Assembly (NCBI GenBank): GCA_015488325.1
Contig: WFOA01000145.1
Location: 1 to 38,463, forward strand
Reading direction: 5' to 3'
DNA from: Acidimicrobiia bacterium
Lineage (GTDB): Bacteria; Actinomycetota; Acidimicrobiia; Spongiisociales; ZC4RG35
Length of the DNA: 38,463 nucleotides
Part shown: piece after piece, positions 5,492-14,282 of the stretch
How the letters are laid out: each line of letters begins with the position of its first letter
Numbering within the stretch: position 1 is the stretch's first letter
The notes under the pieces: model-generated
Database searches by the model: none
Told to the model about the DNA's origin: nothing
The model's input: only the letters and a program-made list of their open reading frames with translations
Made by a program: the position numbers and the translations under genes

Positions 5492-7852
5492 TCAGCCTCG
5501 GGTGAGGTCCTCGAAGGTCTCCTCGAAGGACGGCGCCACCCGGCGGCGCTCGGAACGCTGCTGCGGCTTCTGTTCGGCACGGGATTCGGAGCGGCGCTCG
5601 CCTCGCTCACGACCTCCCCGGTCGCCGCCCCGGCCACGGTCGCGGTCACGCCGCTCCCGACCGCCGTCGCCCGAACGGCGCCCTTCGGAGCCGCCGCCTG
5701 ACGGACCTTCCACGGGTTCGGCCAGGTCGAGGCTCAGCTTGCCGTTGCGGTCGACCTCCCGGAGCACCACCTTGACCCGATCGCCCAACTTCAGGTAGTC
5801 CTCCACCCGTTCGACCCGGCGGGACGGGTCGATCTTCGAGATGTGCAGCAGGCCATCCCGACCGGGGAGGATGTTGATGAACGCACCGAACTTGGTGATG
5901 TTCACCACCTCGCCCTCGTACGTCTTCCCGATCTCCGGTTCCGGCGGGTAGACGATCTGCATGATCCGCTGCTTGGCATCCTCCAACACCCCGCCGTCGT
6001 TGGAGGCGATCCGGACGATGCCGTAGCCGTCCTCCTCGTCGATCTCGATGGTGGCGCCGGTGAGCTCCTCCAGCTCCCGAACCACCTTGCCCTTCGGCCC
6101 GATGACCTCGCCGATCTTGTCCTTGGGGATCTGAAGCGACTCGATCCGCGGTGCCCACCGGTTCAGCTCGGGACGCGGGGCGGGGATCACCGCCTTCATC
6201 GCGTCGAGGATCTTCAGCCTCGCCCGTTTCGCCTGGTCGAGGGCTCTCGTCAGCACCTCGGACGGAAGCCCTTGGATCTTCGTGTCGAGCTGCAGGGCCG
6301 TGATCACGTTCTCGGTCCCCGCCACCTTGAAGTCCATGTCGCCGAGGGCGTCTTCCGCACCGAGGATGTCGGTGAGGGTGACGAACTCGCCGTCCTGGTG
6401 GATCAGCCCCATGGCGATCCCGGCCACCGGCTCGGAGATCGGCACCCCGGCGTCCATGAGGGACAGCGACGACGCGCACACCGACGCCATCGACGTCGAC
6501 CCGTTCGACGACAGCACCTCCGAGACGAGACGGAGCGCGTAGGGGAACTCGTCCTCGGTGGGTACCACCGGGAGCACCGCCTTCTCGGCGAGGGCGCCGT
6601 GTCCGATCTCGCGTCGCTTCGGACCCCGCATGAAGCCGGCCTCACCGACCGAGAACGGCGGGAAGTTGTAGTGGTGCATGTAGCGCTTCGACTCCTCGAT
6701 CCCGAGGTTGTCGAGCATCTGCTCCATCTTCAGCATCCCCAACGTGGTGATGTTGAGCACCTGGGTCTCGCCCCGCTGGAACAGACCCGAGCCGTGGGTG
6801 CGCTCCACCACACCGACTTCGACGGTGAGGGGCCGCAGATCCTCGGGTCCCCGACCGTCGAGCCGCACCCCCTCTTTCACCACCCGGTCGCGCATCATGT
6901 CCTTCAGCAGCGCCTTGAAGGCCTTCTTGACGTCGGCCTCCTGGTCTTCGTCGACACCGAGTTCGGCGATCACCTCGGCGAGGGCGGCCTCTTCTGCCTC
7001 TTGGCGCTCGTGTTTGCCGGCGATGGTGATCACGTCACGTAGCTTCGGCGCGGCCACATCCCTGACCCGGTCGACGAGCGACTCGTCGAGGGGTTCGACC
7101 CGAGGCCACTCCACCTCGACCTTCTCCACCTGGGAGAGGAGCTCGAGCTGAAGGTCGAGCGCCTGGGCGATGTAGTCCTTCGCCTCCTCCAGGCCGCGGG
7201 CGACGGTCTCCTCGTCGCTGGGGGTGTCGCCTTCGGCTACGAGGCGGAGCCCGTCGGGAGTGGCCCCGGCCTCCACCATCATGATGTCGATCACCCCGTC
7301 GGGATTCCTCCTGCCGGCTACCACCAGTTCGAACACCGACTGTTCGAGATCCTCGTGGGTGGGGAACGGCACCCAGATCCCCTTCTTCAATCCCAGCCTG
7401 ACGGCCCCGATGGGCCCTTGGAACGGAATCGGGCTCACCATGAGAGCCGCCGAGGCGCCGTTGAGGGCGACCACGTCGAAGGGATTCTCGGTGTCGACCG
7501 CCAGGGTGGTGACGACCACCTGGGTCTCACACCGGAACCAGTCCTCGAAGGAGGGACGGAGGGGACGGTCGATGAGCCGGGCGGCGAGGATCGCCTGCTC
7601 GGTGGGACGCCCCTCCCGACGGAAGAACGAGCCGGGGATCCTCCCGGCGGCGTACATCCGCTCCTCGAAGTCAACGGTGAGGGGGAAGAAGTCGATCCCC
7701 TCCCGGAGACGTTTGTTGGCGGTGGCGGTGACGAGCATCTCGGTCCCGCCGAGTTTCGCCACCACCGCGCCGTCGGCTTGGGGGGCGAGTTTGCCGGTGC
7801 TGAAGACGAACTCTTTGTCGCCAATCGCACCACGTACGGTGATTTCGGGCAC
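5492..7852 (-). CDS. pnp: Polyribonucleotide nucleotidyltransferase (PNPase)
   Basis: A 786-residue phosphorolytic 3'-5' exoribonuclease of RNA decay, acting as a cytoplasmic trimer. Two RNase PH-like domains are joined by the helical linker; the first carries FFRREGRPTEQ and DRPLRPSF, and the second contains the active core. A KH domain (about 575-640, GPKGK loop) and an S1 domain (about 640-714, KFGAFINILPGRDGLLHIS) follow. Residues 715-786 are an unusually long Arg/Gly/Glu-rich disordered tail ending FEETFEDLTRG. The start is GTG at 7852 with AAAAGGAG about 8 nt upstream. The gene follows rpsO, the universal order. Two hairpins in the intergenic region probably act in termination or mRNA processing. 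Confidence 0.98.
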   Translation of the reverse strand: MPEITVRGAIGDKEFVFSTGKLAPQADGAVVAKLGGTEMLVTATANKRLREGIDFFPLTVDFEERMYAAGRIPGSFFRREGRPTEQAILAARLIDRPLRPSFEDWFRCETQVVVTTLAVDTENPFDVVALNGASAALMVSPIPFQGPIGAVRLGLKKGIWVPFPTHEDLEQSVFELVVAGRRNPDGVIDIMMVEAGATPDGLRLVAEGDTPSDEETVARGLEEAKDYIAQALDLQLELLSQVEKVEVEWPRVEPLDESLVDRVRDVAAPKLRDVITIAGKHERQEAEEAALAEVIAELGVDEDQEADVKKAFKALLKDMMRDRVVKEGVRLDGRGPEDLRPLTVEVGVVERTHGSGLFQRGETQVLNITTLGMLKMEQMLDNLGIEESKRYMHHYNFPPFSVGEAGFMRGPKRREIGHGALAEKAVLPVVPTEDEFPYALRLVSEVLSSNGSTSMASVCASSLSLMDAGVPISEPVAGIAMGLIHQDGEFVTLTDILGAEDALGDMDFKVAGTENVITALQLDTKIQGLPSEVLTRALDQAKRARLKILDAMKAVIPAPRPELNRWAPRIESLQIPKDKIGEVIGPKGKVVRELEELTGATIEIDEEDGYGIVRIASNDGGVLEDAKQRIMQIVYPPEPEIGKTYEGEVVNITKFGAFINILPGRDGLLHISKIDPSRRVERVEDYLKLGDRVKVVLREVDRNGKLSLDLAEPVEGPSGGGSEGRRSGDGGRERRDRDRGRGGDRGGRERGERRSESRAEQKPQQRSERRRVAPSFEETFEDLTRG

Positions 7853-7994
7853 GGTCGTGCTCCTTTTCGTGTCGGGGAGCCCGGCCCGTTACCAGTGGTC
7901 GCCGCTCCCGCAGAGAAGCGGTGGCAACTGACAACCGGCCGGCTGCTCCGTCGTCTTGCCTTGTGGTGATCCCGACCACGAGGGTCGGAGCTCT

Positions 7995-8015
7995 CGTTTG
8001 GGAGGCTCCCAAACG
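7995..8015 (-). other. Second rpsO-pnp intergenic hairpin
   Basis: A 9-bp stem, CGTTTGGGA (7995-8003) with TCCCAAACG (8007-8015), loop of 3. It lies between the rpsO terminator-like hairpin and the pnp start. In Escherichia coli the equivalent interval carries RNase III processing hairpins that control pnp; a like role here is inference. Confidence 0.55.
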
Positions 8016-8018
8016 TAG

Positions 8019-8043
8019 GGAGGAGCGGCGATGCCGCTCCTCC
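8019..8043 (-). terminator. Hairpin just after rpsO
   Basis: A perfect 11-bp stem GGAGGAGCGGC (8019-8029) pairing with 8033-8043, GAT loop, 6 nt downstream of the rpsO stop codon. Position and strength suggest an rpsO terminator or attenuator that sets the amount of read-through into pnp. Confidence 0.7.
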
Positions 8044-8049
8044 GAGAAT

Positions 8050-8307
8050 TCAGCGCCGCAAGCCCAGCGCCGAGATCAACCTCCGGTATCGCTCGACGTC
8101 CTGACGCTTCAGGTAGTTGAGCATTCGGCGACGCTTGCCGACCAGCAGCAGCAGGCCACGCCGGCTGTGGTGGTCGTGCTTGTGCACCCGGAGGTGCTCG
8201 GTCAGGTGGTTGATGCGCTGCGTCATCAACGCCACCTGGACCTCGGGCGAACCGGTGTCGCCCTCGTGGGTGCCGAACTCGGAGATGATCTCTTGGGTGG
8301 ACTTCAT
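8050..8307 (-). CDS. rpsO: 30S ribosomal protein S15
   Basis: An 85-residue primary 16S rRNA-binding protein of the 30S platform. It contains the family signatures [32 protein letters not shown] and [10 protein letters not shown], and covers the whole S15 length. The ATG at 8307 has no strong Shine-Dalgarno; TAGGTT lies 8 nt upstream, so a leaderless or short-leader transcript is possible, and another -10-like TACACT is at 8350-8345. It is separated from the ridA-like gene by 66 bp, so it probably has its own promoter in addition to read-through from the translation operon. Confidence 0.97.
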   Translation of the reverse strand: MKSTQEIISEFGTHEGDTGSPEVQVALMTQRINHLTEHLRVHKHDHHSRRGLLLLVGKRRRMLNYLKRQDVERYRRLISALGLRR

Positions 8308-8373
8308 ACGCGGAAAACCTATACGACTGCGGGGGACCGCCGCCAGTGTAGCACCCCCACCGGCCGCCCGATC

Positions 8374-8763
8374 TCACCCACCTCCCGGCGCCACCGCCTC
8401 CACCTCGAGCTCGACCTTCCATGCCGGGTCGAGGAGGGCGGCGACCACCACCATCGTCGCGACCGGTGCGGCCGTCCCGAACAGCTCGGCGTGGGCCCGG
8501 CCGACCTCGTCGGCGTCGGCAGGGTCGATGATGAACATCCTCGTCCGTACGACGTCCTGCGGCGCCGCCCCCAGTTCGGCCAGCGCTTCGATGGCGATCC
8601 GACCGCAGCGGATCATCTGGTCGTAGGCGGACGGGGCGACCTCCTGGCCGGACGGGGGGATGGGAGCCGTGCCCGCGACCAAGACGCGGTCTCCGACTCG
8701 TCTCGCCCGCACGAACCCGTACCGTTGCTCGTAGGGCGACCCGGACGTGACGGCGTCGCTCAT
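8374..8763 (-). CDS. RidA/YjgF-family protein lacking the catalytic arginine
   Basis: A 129-residue trimer-forming Rid-superfamily protein. Typical RidA hydrolyses reactive enamine/imine intermediates from PLP enzymes. Family features are VLVAGTAPI, the helix YDQMIRCGRIAIEALAELG, the strand VVRTRMFIID and the C-terminal KVELEVEAVA. The Arg of the PARS motif, essential for deaminase activity in RidA, is Ala102 here (PVATMVVVA). It therefore belongs with Rid subgroups whose reaction is unknown. The start ATG at 8763 overlaps the ribF stop (ATGA), so it is coupled to ribF as the last gene of the operon. Confidence 0.85.
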   Translation of the reverse strand: MSDAVTSGSPYEQRYGFVRARRVGDRVLVAGTAPIPPSGQEVAPSAYDQMIRCGRIAIEALAELGAAPQDVVRTRMFIIDPADADEVGRAHAELFGTAAPVATMVVVAALLDPAWKVELEVEAVAPGGG

Positions 8764-9716
8764 CGACGATCCCCGTCGATCTCCGGTACCACACCCGACA
8801 GCACCTCCCGAGCCGTCTCGGTGTCCGCTCGGATCTGGTCGACCAGGTCGTCGACCGAGCGGAAGCGGCGCTCACCCCGCAGCCGCGACACGAACCGCAA
8901 CCTCATCTCCTGGCCGTAGAGGTCACCGTCGAAGCCGATCAGATGGGCCTCGACGACCCGCCGGTCTCCGTCGAAGGTGGGACGCACACCGATGTTGACG
9001 ACGGCGGGGTGGACGCTCCCCGCAACCACCGCCCAGGCGGCGTAGACACCGTCGCCGGGGACGGCGACGACCGGATCGATATCCAGGTTGGCGGTCGGGA
9101 TCCCGATGGTCCGGCCCCGGCCGTCACCGGCGACGACCCGACCTCGGATCTCATAGGGACGCTCCAGGATGTCGGCGGCCTCCCCCACCTTTCCTTCGGC
9201 GATGAGCCTGCGGATCCGTGTCGACGAGATGGGATGGTCGTTCTCATTGAGCAGCTCGACGGCGACGACTTCGTATCCGCACCGTTGGCCGACACGGCGT
9301 AACGTGTCGACATCTCCGGCACGGTCGTGGCCGAAACGGAAGTCGGTCCCGACGGCGACGAGACGTGCGTCGAGACGCTCGGAGAGGACACCTTGGGCGA
9401 AGGTCTCGGGTTCCATGTCCCGGATCCGGTCGAAGGGCAGCACGCCGACCATCTGGACGCCGAGACCTTCCAGCAGTTCGATCCGCTGTTCGACGGTGGT
9501 CAACAGGGCGGGAGCGCGTCCCGGGTCGACCACCGCCAGTGGATGCGGGTGGAAGGTGAGGACGGTAGCAACCAGCCCGTCACGCCTGGACCTTCTCAGC
9601 AGCCGTTCGATGACCGACCGATGGCCCCGGTGGACCCCGTCGAACACCCCGATCGAGATCGCCGTGGGACCCGGCACCGACCACGCGAGAGGATCACCCT
9701 CCAGGACCTGTGTCAT
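8760..9716 (-). CDS. ribF: Bifunctional riboflavin kinase / FAD synthetase
   Basis: A 318-residue enzyme that phosphorylates riboflavin to FMN and adenylates FMN to FAD. The N-terminal nucleotidyltransferase domain has the GVFDGVHRGH motif (residues 23-32) and SSTRIR, which holds the second conserved site. The C-terminal kinase domain starts at about 180 with GRTIGIPTANL and continues through GVYAAWAVV, NIGVRPTF and VEAHLI. Full length for the prokaryotic type. It overlaps truB by 4 nt and the ridA-like gene by 4 nt, the usual truB-ribF order. Confidence 0.97.
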   Translation of the reverse strand: MTQVLEGDPLAWSVPGPTAISIGVFDGVHRGHRSVIERLLRRSRRDGLVATVLTFHPHPLAVVDPGRAPALLTTVEQRIELLEGLGVQMVGVLPFDRIRDMEPETFAQGVLSERLDARLVAVGTDFRFGHDRAGDVDTLRRVGQRCGYEVVAVELLNENDHPISSTRIRRLIAEGKVGEAADILERPYEIRGRVVAGDGRGRTIGIPTANLDIDPVVAVPGDGVYAAWAVVAGSVHPAVVNIGVRPTFDGDRRVVEAHLIGFDGDLYGQEMRLRFVSRLRGERRFRSVDDLVDQIRADTETAREVLSGVVPEIDGDRR

Positions 9717-10588
9717 GCCAAGACCACCTCGGGGACCGCCTTCTCACCGGCTGCACGGTAGACGGCCAGCAGCCGCCCCTGTCCGTCGAGCACCCGAAAG
9801 GGGACACCGTCGGGGACTTCGGGGGCGGGACTCCGGGCGAACTTGATGCCGTGGGAGACGGCCTTCGCCGTGTCGGGACCCACCGTGACGGCAGGGAGAT
9901 CCCGCAGCCCCGACGCCGGAGAGACCAGCATCTGTTCCCACCGTCCTTCGAGATCGGAGAGGGGGTGGGCCTCCTCGACGGTGATACTGCCCACCCGGGT
10001 CCGGCGCAGCGAGGTGAGATGGGCCCGCCCACCCAGGGCCGCGGCGATGTCGTCCGCCAACGTGCGGACGTAGGTGCCTTTGCCGCACACCACCCGGAAG
10101 CGAACTTCGGGGTACGGACCGGGGGCGACGTCGAGCAGCTCCAACTCGTAGATGTCGACCGGTCGGGCCTGGCGTTCCACCTCCACACCTTCCCGGGCCA
10201 GCTCGTAGAGCCTCCGGCCGTTCACCTTGAGCGCCGAGACCATCGGAGGCACCTGGAGGATCCTGCCCCGGAACCGTTCCAACACCCGTTCCACGTCGTC
10301 GGCGGTGACGTCCATCGGCTCTCGGGACACGATGGCACCGTCGGCGTCGAGGGTGTCGGTGGCGATCCCGAAGGCGGCTTCCGCGACGTACTCTTTGGGG
10401 AGGTCCTGCAGGAAGCGGATCAACCTGGTCGCCCGCCCGACCGCGACGATCACGATACCCGTCGCCATCGGGTCGAGGGTGCCCGCATGTCCCGCTTTGC
10501 GGATACCGGTGATCCGCCGTATCCCCGCCACCACGTCGTGGGAGGTGGGGCCGCGTTCTTTGTCGACGACGAAGAACCCACTAGTCAC
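9713..10588 (-). CDS. truB: tRNA pseudouridine(55) synthase
   Basis: A 291-residue enzyme that makes pseudouridine 55 in the T-loop of tRNAs. The catalytic motif GHAGTLDPMATG places the nucleophile at Asp39. KVNGRRLYELAREG and GKGTYVRTLADDIA are the other family motifs. A C-terminal PUA-like segment (about 215-291) contains LLAVYR. The start overlaps the nrnA end by 8 nt, and the end overlaps ribF by 4 nt. Confidence 0.97.
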   Translation of the reverse strand: MTSGFFVVDKERGPTSHDVVAGIRRITGIRKAGHAGTLDPMATGIVIVAVGRATRLIRFLQDLPKEYVAEAAFGIATDTLDADGAIVSREPMDVTADDVERVLERFRGRILQVPPMVSALKVNGRRLYELAREGVEVERQARPVDIYELELLDVAPGPYPEVRFRVVCGKGTYVRTLADDIAAALGGRAHLTSLRRTRVGSITVEEAHPLSDLEGRWEQMLVSPASGLRDLPAVTVGPDTAKAVSHGIKFARSPAPEVPDGVPFRVLDGQGRLLAVYRAAGEKAVPEVVLA

Positions 10589-11552
10589 GGGGGAGCCTCA
10601 CTCGGACTTCGGCGATGGCGTCCCGCGCCGTCCCCTCCCAGGTGAACCCGGCCGCGTTGTGGTGGCCTCCGCCGCCGAGGGCGACCGCCACCGCCCCCAC
10701 GTCGACCCGGCCCCGGGACCGCAGACTCACCTTCACCCGGCCCCGATCGAGCTCCTTCACCAGCACCGCCACGTCCGACTCTTCGGCGATCCGGATCAGG
10801 TCGATGAGGTCGTCGGTGTCTTCCAGGCCGATCCCCCCGGCGGCGAGATCGTCGCCGGTGAGCACCGACCAGACCAACCGGTACTCGGGTTCGAGCACCG
10901 CCCGCCCGAGAACCGCCCCGGCGACGCGGAGGTACCCGAAGGGGACCTCCTCGTACACGTGACGACCGACCACCTCGGGTCGAGCACCCGCCTCCACCAG
11001 GGCGGCGGCGACCCGCAACGTCTCCGGTTTCGTGTTCGAGTACTGGAAACGGCCCGTGTCGGTGACGATCCCGGTGTACAGGGCCGTCGCCGCCTCCTCG
11101 TCGAGGGGCCACCCCAGCGCGGAGACCAGGTGGTAGACGATCTCGGCGGTTGCGGCCGCGTCGGGGACGATCAGGTCGACCGTGCCGAACCCGGTGTTGG
11201 AGACGTGGTGGTCGATGACGAGCACCGTCTCGGCGGTCGCCACCCGCGACGCCAGCACGCCCAGCCGGTCGGCCGATCCGGCGTCGAAGGTGACGAACAG
11301 CTCCGGAGCCTCGGTGACCTCGCCGGGCGGCACCAGGAGGTCGAGGGGGAGGAACCGGTAGGTACGGGGCAGGTCGAAGGGTTCGCCGAAGGAGGCTTCG
11401 ACCTTCTTCCCGGCGGCACGTGCCGCGGCACCGAGGCCCAGCATCGAACCGAGGGCGTCGCCGTCGGGTCCGACGTGGCATGCGAGGGTCAGTGAGGTCG
11501 CCGAGGTCAGCAGCTCGACGGCCTGGCGGAAGGCCGGGAGGTCACGAATCAT
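10581..11552 (-). CDS. nrnA: DHH/DHHA1 phosphoesterase, NrnA-type nanoRNase/pAp phosphatase
   Basis: A 323-residue enzyme degrading 2-5-mer RNAs and/or 3'-phosphoadenosine 5'-phosphate; some homologues act on cyclic dinucleotides. The DHH domain has HVGPDGDALGS (26-36), FVTFD with the metal-binding Asp90, and the DHH triad at 114-116. The DHHA1 domain ends with the GGGGHHNAAGF motif (about 292-302). The gene stands between rbfA and truB, its usual place in Gram-positive nusA-infB operons. Start and end overlap its neighbours by 11 and 8 nt. Confidence 0.93.
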   Translation of the reverse strand: MIRDLPAFRQAVELLTSATSLTLACHVGPDGDALGSMLGLGAAARAAGKKVEASFGEPFDLPRTYRFLPLDLLVPPGEVTEAPELFVTFDAGSADRLGVLASRVATAETVLVIDHHVSNTGFGTVDLIVPDAAATAEIVYHLVSALGWPLDEEAATALYTGIVTDTGRFQYSNTKPETLRVAAALVEAGARPEVVGRHVYEEVPFGYLRVAGAVLGRAVLEPEYRLVWSVLTGDDLAAGGIGLEDTDDLIDLIRIAEESDVAVLVKELDRGRVKVSLRSRGRVDVGAVAVALGGGGHHNAAGFTWEGTARDAIAEVRVRLPRD

Positions 11553-11901
11553 CGTCGCCTGCCCGGAGATGCCGGAGGACCGCCTCGATCCGTTCCGCCC
11601 CGACGACCGCCGGGTCAGGTCGGAACTCGAGCTCGGGGATCCGTTTCATCCGCACCTCCGATCCGACCCGGCGCCGGATCCGAGGGGTCGCCGCCGCCAG
11701 GGCGGCGCCGGCGTCCTCCAGGTCGTCGAGGTCCACCGTCGAGTAGTAGACGACGGCCCGGCGGAGGTCGGGTTTGGCGTCGACCCCGGTGATGGTGACC
11801 AGGGCGAGGCGGGGGTCTTTCATCTCCTCCACCAGCTCGGCGATGACTTCCCGCAGGATGGCGTTCAACCGGCGGACTCGAGGGTAGGGATGTTCGCTCA
11901 T
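11542..11901 (-). CDS. rbfA: Ribosome-binding factor A
   Basis: A 119-residue KH-fold factor for late 30S maturation and cold adaptation. ATG at 11901 is chosen: it overlaps the ylxP stop as ATGA and begins directly with the family N-terminus (YPRVRRLNAILREVIAELV). An upstream in-frame extension would run into ylxP. DPRLALVTITGVD and AAATPRIRRRVGSEVRMKRIPELEF are typical. The protein then ends in a short acidic tail. Confidence 0.95.
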   Translation of the reverse strand: MSEHPYPRVRRLNAILREVIAELVEEMKDPRLALVTITGVDAKPDLRRAVVYYSTVDLDDLEDAGAALAAATPRIRRRVGSEVRMKRIPELEFRPDPAVVGAERIEAVLRHLRAGDDDS

Positions 11902-12185
11902 TGCTCCAGGTAGCCCACGCTCATCTCCAACACCTCGACCTCCAGCTGCTCGTCCAGGTAGCGCCGCACCGATTCCAGCAGACGTTCGAGCTGGGCGGCG
12001 TCGGGAGCGACCACGGCCACCCCCAACGATGCCCGCTGCCACGAGTCGTGACGTCCGACCTCGGCGACCGACAGGGACGCCATCCTCCGCATCCCCTCCA
12101 CCACGGGACGGAGGACCGACCGCTTCGCCTTGAGGGAGCGGACGTCGCGTAGTCGAAGCTCGATCCGCAACGCCGCAGCATGCAT
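11898..12185 (-). CDS. ylxP: DUF503 / YlxP-like protein
   Basis: A 95-residue protein of the small DUF503 family. The N-terminus reads LRIELRLRDVRSLKAKRSV, with the conserved SLKxKR motif; the centre contains VAEVGRHDSWQRASLGVAVV, and the C-terminus a predicted helix-strand ending VGYLEQ. ATG at 12185 is used; its A is shared with the infB stop (TGATG). Genes of this family almost always lie between infB and rbfA. The function is unknown, although its place suggests ribosome assembly or translation. Confidence 0.93.
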   Translation of the reverse strand: MHAAALRIELRLRDVRSLKAKRSVLRPVVEGMRRMASLSVAEVGRHDSWQRASLGVAVVAPDAAQLERLLESVRRYLDEQLEVEVLEMSVGYLEQ

Positions 12186-14248
12186 CAGGTGCGTGGCACC
12201 TCGCGAATCTCGTACACCTCGATCACGTCGCCCTCCTTGACGTCGTTGAAGTTCTCGAAGCCGATCCCGCATTCGTAGCCGGAGGCGACTTCGCGAACGT
12301 CCTCTTTGAAGCGTCGGAGCGAGCCGATCTTCCCGTCGTGGATGACCACGCCGTCGCGGACGATCCGGGCCCGGGCACCGCGCTGCACCACCCCTTCGGT
12401 GACGTAGCATCCGGCCACGGTGCCGACCCGGGGGACCTTGAAGGTCGCCCGTACCTCGGCCGAGCCGAGGACGACCTCGTGTTCTTCGGGGGCGAGCTCT
12501 CCGACGAGGAGTTTCTCGATGTCGTCGAGCAGCTCGTAGATGATGCCGTAGGTGCGGATCTGGATGCCTTTCGACTCGGCTGCCCGCCGGGCCTTGCCTT
12601 CCGGACGCACGTTGAAGCCGATGATGATGGCGTCGGTGACCTCGGCGAGGGTGACGTCGTTCTCGTTGATCCCGCCGACGGCGCCGTGGACGACCTCGAT
12701 GTGGCCACCTTCCCTGGTGATCTTGGCGATCGAGTCGCGCAGCGCCTCGAGGGAGCCGTGTGCGTCGGCTTTGAGGATCACCCGCAGCTCCGCCTCTTCG
12801 GTCCGGAGCTGGTCGAGGAGGTTCTGCAGCCGCTCCTGGGCGGTGGGGATCCGCTGTTTCGACGCCTTGAGCGACTCGGCCCGTTCGGCTGCGATCTTGC
12901 GGGCGATGCGGTCGTTCGGCACCACTTCGAAGTGGTCACCGGCGGTGGGGACTTCCGACCAGCCCATGATGAGCACCGGTGTCGCCGGCGGTGCCTCCTT
13001 CAGACGTTGGCCGGCGTCGTCCAACATCGACCGGACGCGACCGGCGACCGCGCCGGCGACGAAGGAATCTCCTTGGCGAAGGGTGCCACGCTGCACGATC
13101 ACCGTCGCCACCGGGCCCATGCCCTGGTCGAGGCGGGATTCGATCACCACCCCCGAGGCGGGGGCCTTCGGGTTGGCCCGGAAATCCTCGAGCTGGGCGA
13201 TCAGATCGATCACCTCGAGGAGCTGGCCGATGCCGTCGCCGGTCACCGCCGAGACCTCGACGGAGGGGATGTCGCCGCCGAGCTCTTCGACGATCACCCC
13301 GTGTTCGGTGAGCTGGGTCCGGATCCGGAACGGGTCGGCGCCGGGAAGGTCGACTTTGTTGATCGCCACCACCATCGGCACCCCCGCCGCCTTGGTGTGG
13401 CTGATCGCTTCGATGGTCTGGGGCATGACACCGTCGTCGGCGGCGACGACCAGGACGACGATGTCGGTGACGTCGGCTCCTCGGGCTCGCAGCGCGGTGA
13501 ATGCTTCGTGTCCCGGCGTGTCGATGAACGTGATCTTGTGGTCACCGACCTGCACCTGATAGGCGCCGATGTGCTGGGTGATCCCACCTTTCTCGGTGGC
13601 GACCACGTTGGTCTTGCGGATCGCATCGAGGAGGGTGGTCTTCCCGTGGTCGACGTGGCCCATCACCGTCACCACCGGCGGTCTGGGTACCAGATCCTCG
13701 GCGGCGTCGTCGTAGACGGGGACGTCTCTGCGGGGTTTGGGTTCTTCCGCCGGTTCGGTGATGTCGACGATCACCCCGAAGGCTTCGGCGATCTCCTCCA
13801 TCGCCTCGGTGGGCATCGGGTCACCTGCGCCGGCCGCCTGTCCACGCACGAGGAGGGCACGCACGACGTCGGCGGTCGGCCTACCGATGGTGTCGGCGAA
13901 CTCTGCGACCGTTACCCCTCGGGACACTTCGACGATGGTGATCTCGTCGGCCTCGTCGGGTTGTTCGCGTTCTTCGGGTTCTTCGGGGGTCGGCTCTGCG
14001 GCGACCGCTCCCCCTTTCGGCTCGGCGGCTTCGACCTCGAGGGATGTCTCCTCTTGCGCTGCGGCGGTCGCAGGGGCGGTGTCCCCGGCTTCCTCGGCGA
14101 ACGACATCCGGACGAGCTCGGCCGCCTCGTCGTCCACCCCCGAAGAGGCGGTCTTCACCTCGATCCCCAGGTCCCGGGCACGTTCCAGGACCTCTTTCGA
14201 TTCCACTCCGAGCTCACGTGCCAGCTCGTAGACCCTCAGTTTCGCCAC
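12185..14248 (-). CDS. infB: Translation initiation factor IF-2
   Basis: A 687-residue GTPase that brings initiator tRNA to the 30S subunit and promotes subunit joining. An IF2_N motif is at 1-50 and an acidic, Glu/Pro/Ala-rich linker at about 52-103. A second IF2_N-like segment (104-160) precedes the G domain, with G1 GHVDHGKT (197-204), then DTPGHE and NKVD. Domains II, III and IV follow, ending [14 protein letters not shown]. The linker is much shorter than in Streptomyces, whose IF-2 exceeds 1000 residues. Start GTG at 14248 with GGAG 6 nt upstream. ylxR, usual upstream of infB, is absent: only 34 nt separate it from nusA. Confidence 0.98.
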   Translation of the reverse strand: MAKLRVYELARELGVESKEVLERARDLGIEVKTASSGVDDEAAELVRMSFAEEAGDTAPATAAAQEETSLEVEAAEPKGGAVAAEPTPEEPEEREQPDEADEITIVEVSRGVTVAEFADTIGRPTADVVRALLVRGQAAGAGDPMPTEAMEEIAEAFGVIVDITEPAEEPKPRRDVPVYDDAAEDLVPRPPVVTVMGHVDHGKTTLLDAIRKTNVVATEKGGITQHIGAYQVQVGDHKITFIDTPGHEAFTALRARGADVTDIVVLVVAADDGVMPQTIEAISHTKAAGVPMVVAINKVDLPGADPFRIRTQLTEHGVIVEELGGDIPSVEVSAVTGDGIGQLLEVIDLIAQLEDFRANPKAPASGVVIESRLDQGMGPVATVIVQRGTLRQGDSFVAGAVAGRVRSMLDDAGQRLKEAPPATPVLIMGWSEVPTAGDHFEVVPNDRIARKIAAERAESLKASKQRIPTAQERLQNLLDQLRTEEAELRVILKADAHGSLEALRDSIAKITREGGHIEVVHGAVGGINENDVTLAEVTDAIIIGFNVRPEGKARRAAESKGIQIRTYGIIYELLDDIEKLLVGELAPEEHEVVLGSAEVRATFKVPRVGTVAGCYVTEGVVQRGARARIVRDGVVIHDGKIGSLRRFKEDVREVASGYECGIGFENFNDVKEGDVIEVYEIREVPRT

Positions 14249-14282
14249 CTGACGCTCCGTTCTTCCCCTGCCCGCGTTCGTG

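Noticed and set aside
9710-10645. 311-codon plus-strand frame opposite truB
   Set aside because: Shadow of truB; the real gene has all catalytic motifs and operon overlaps.
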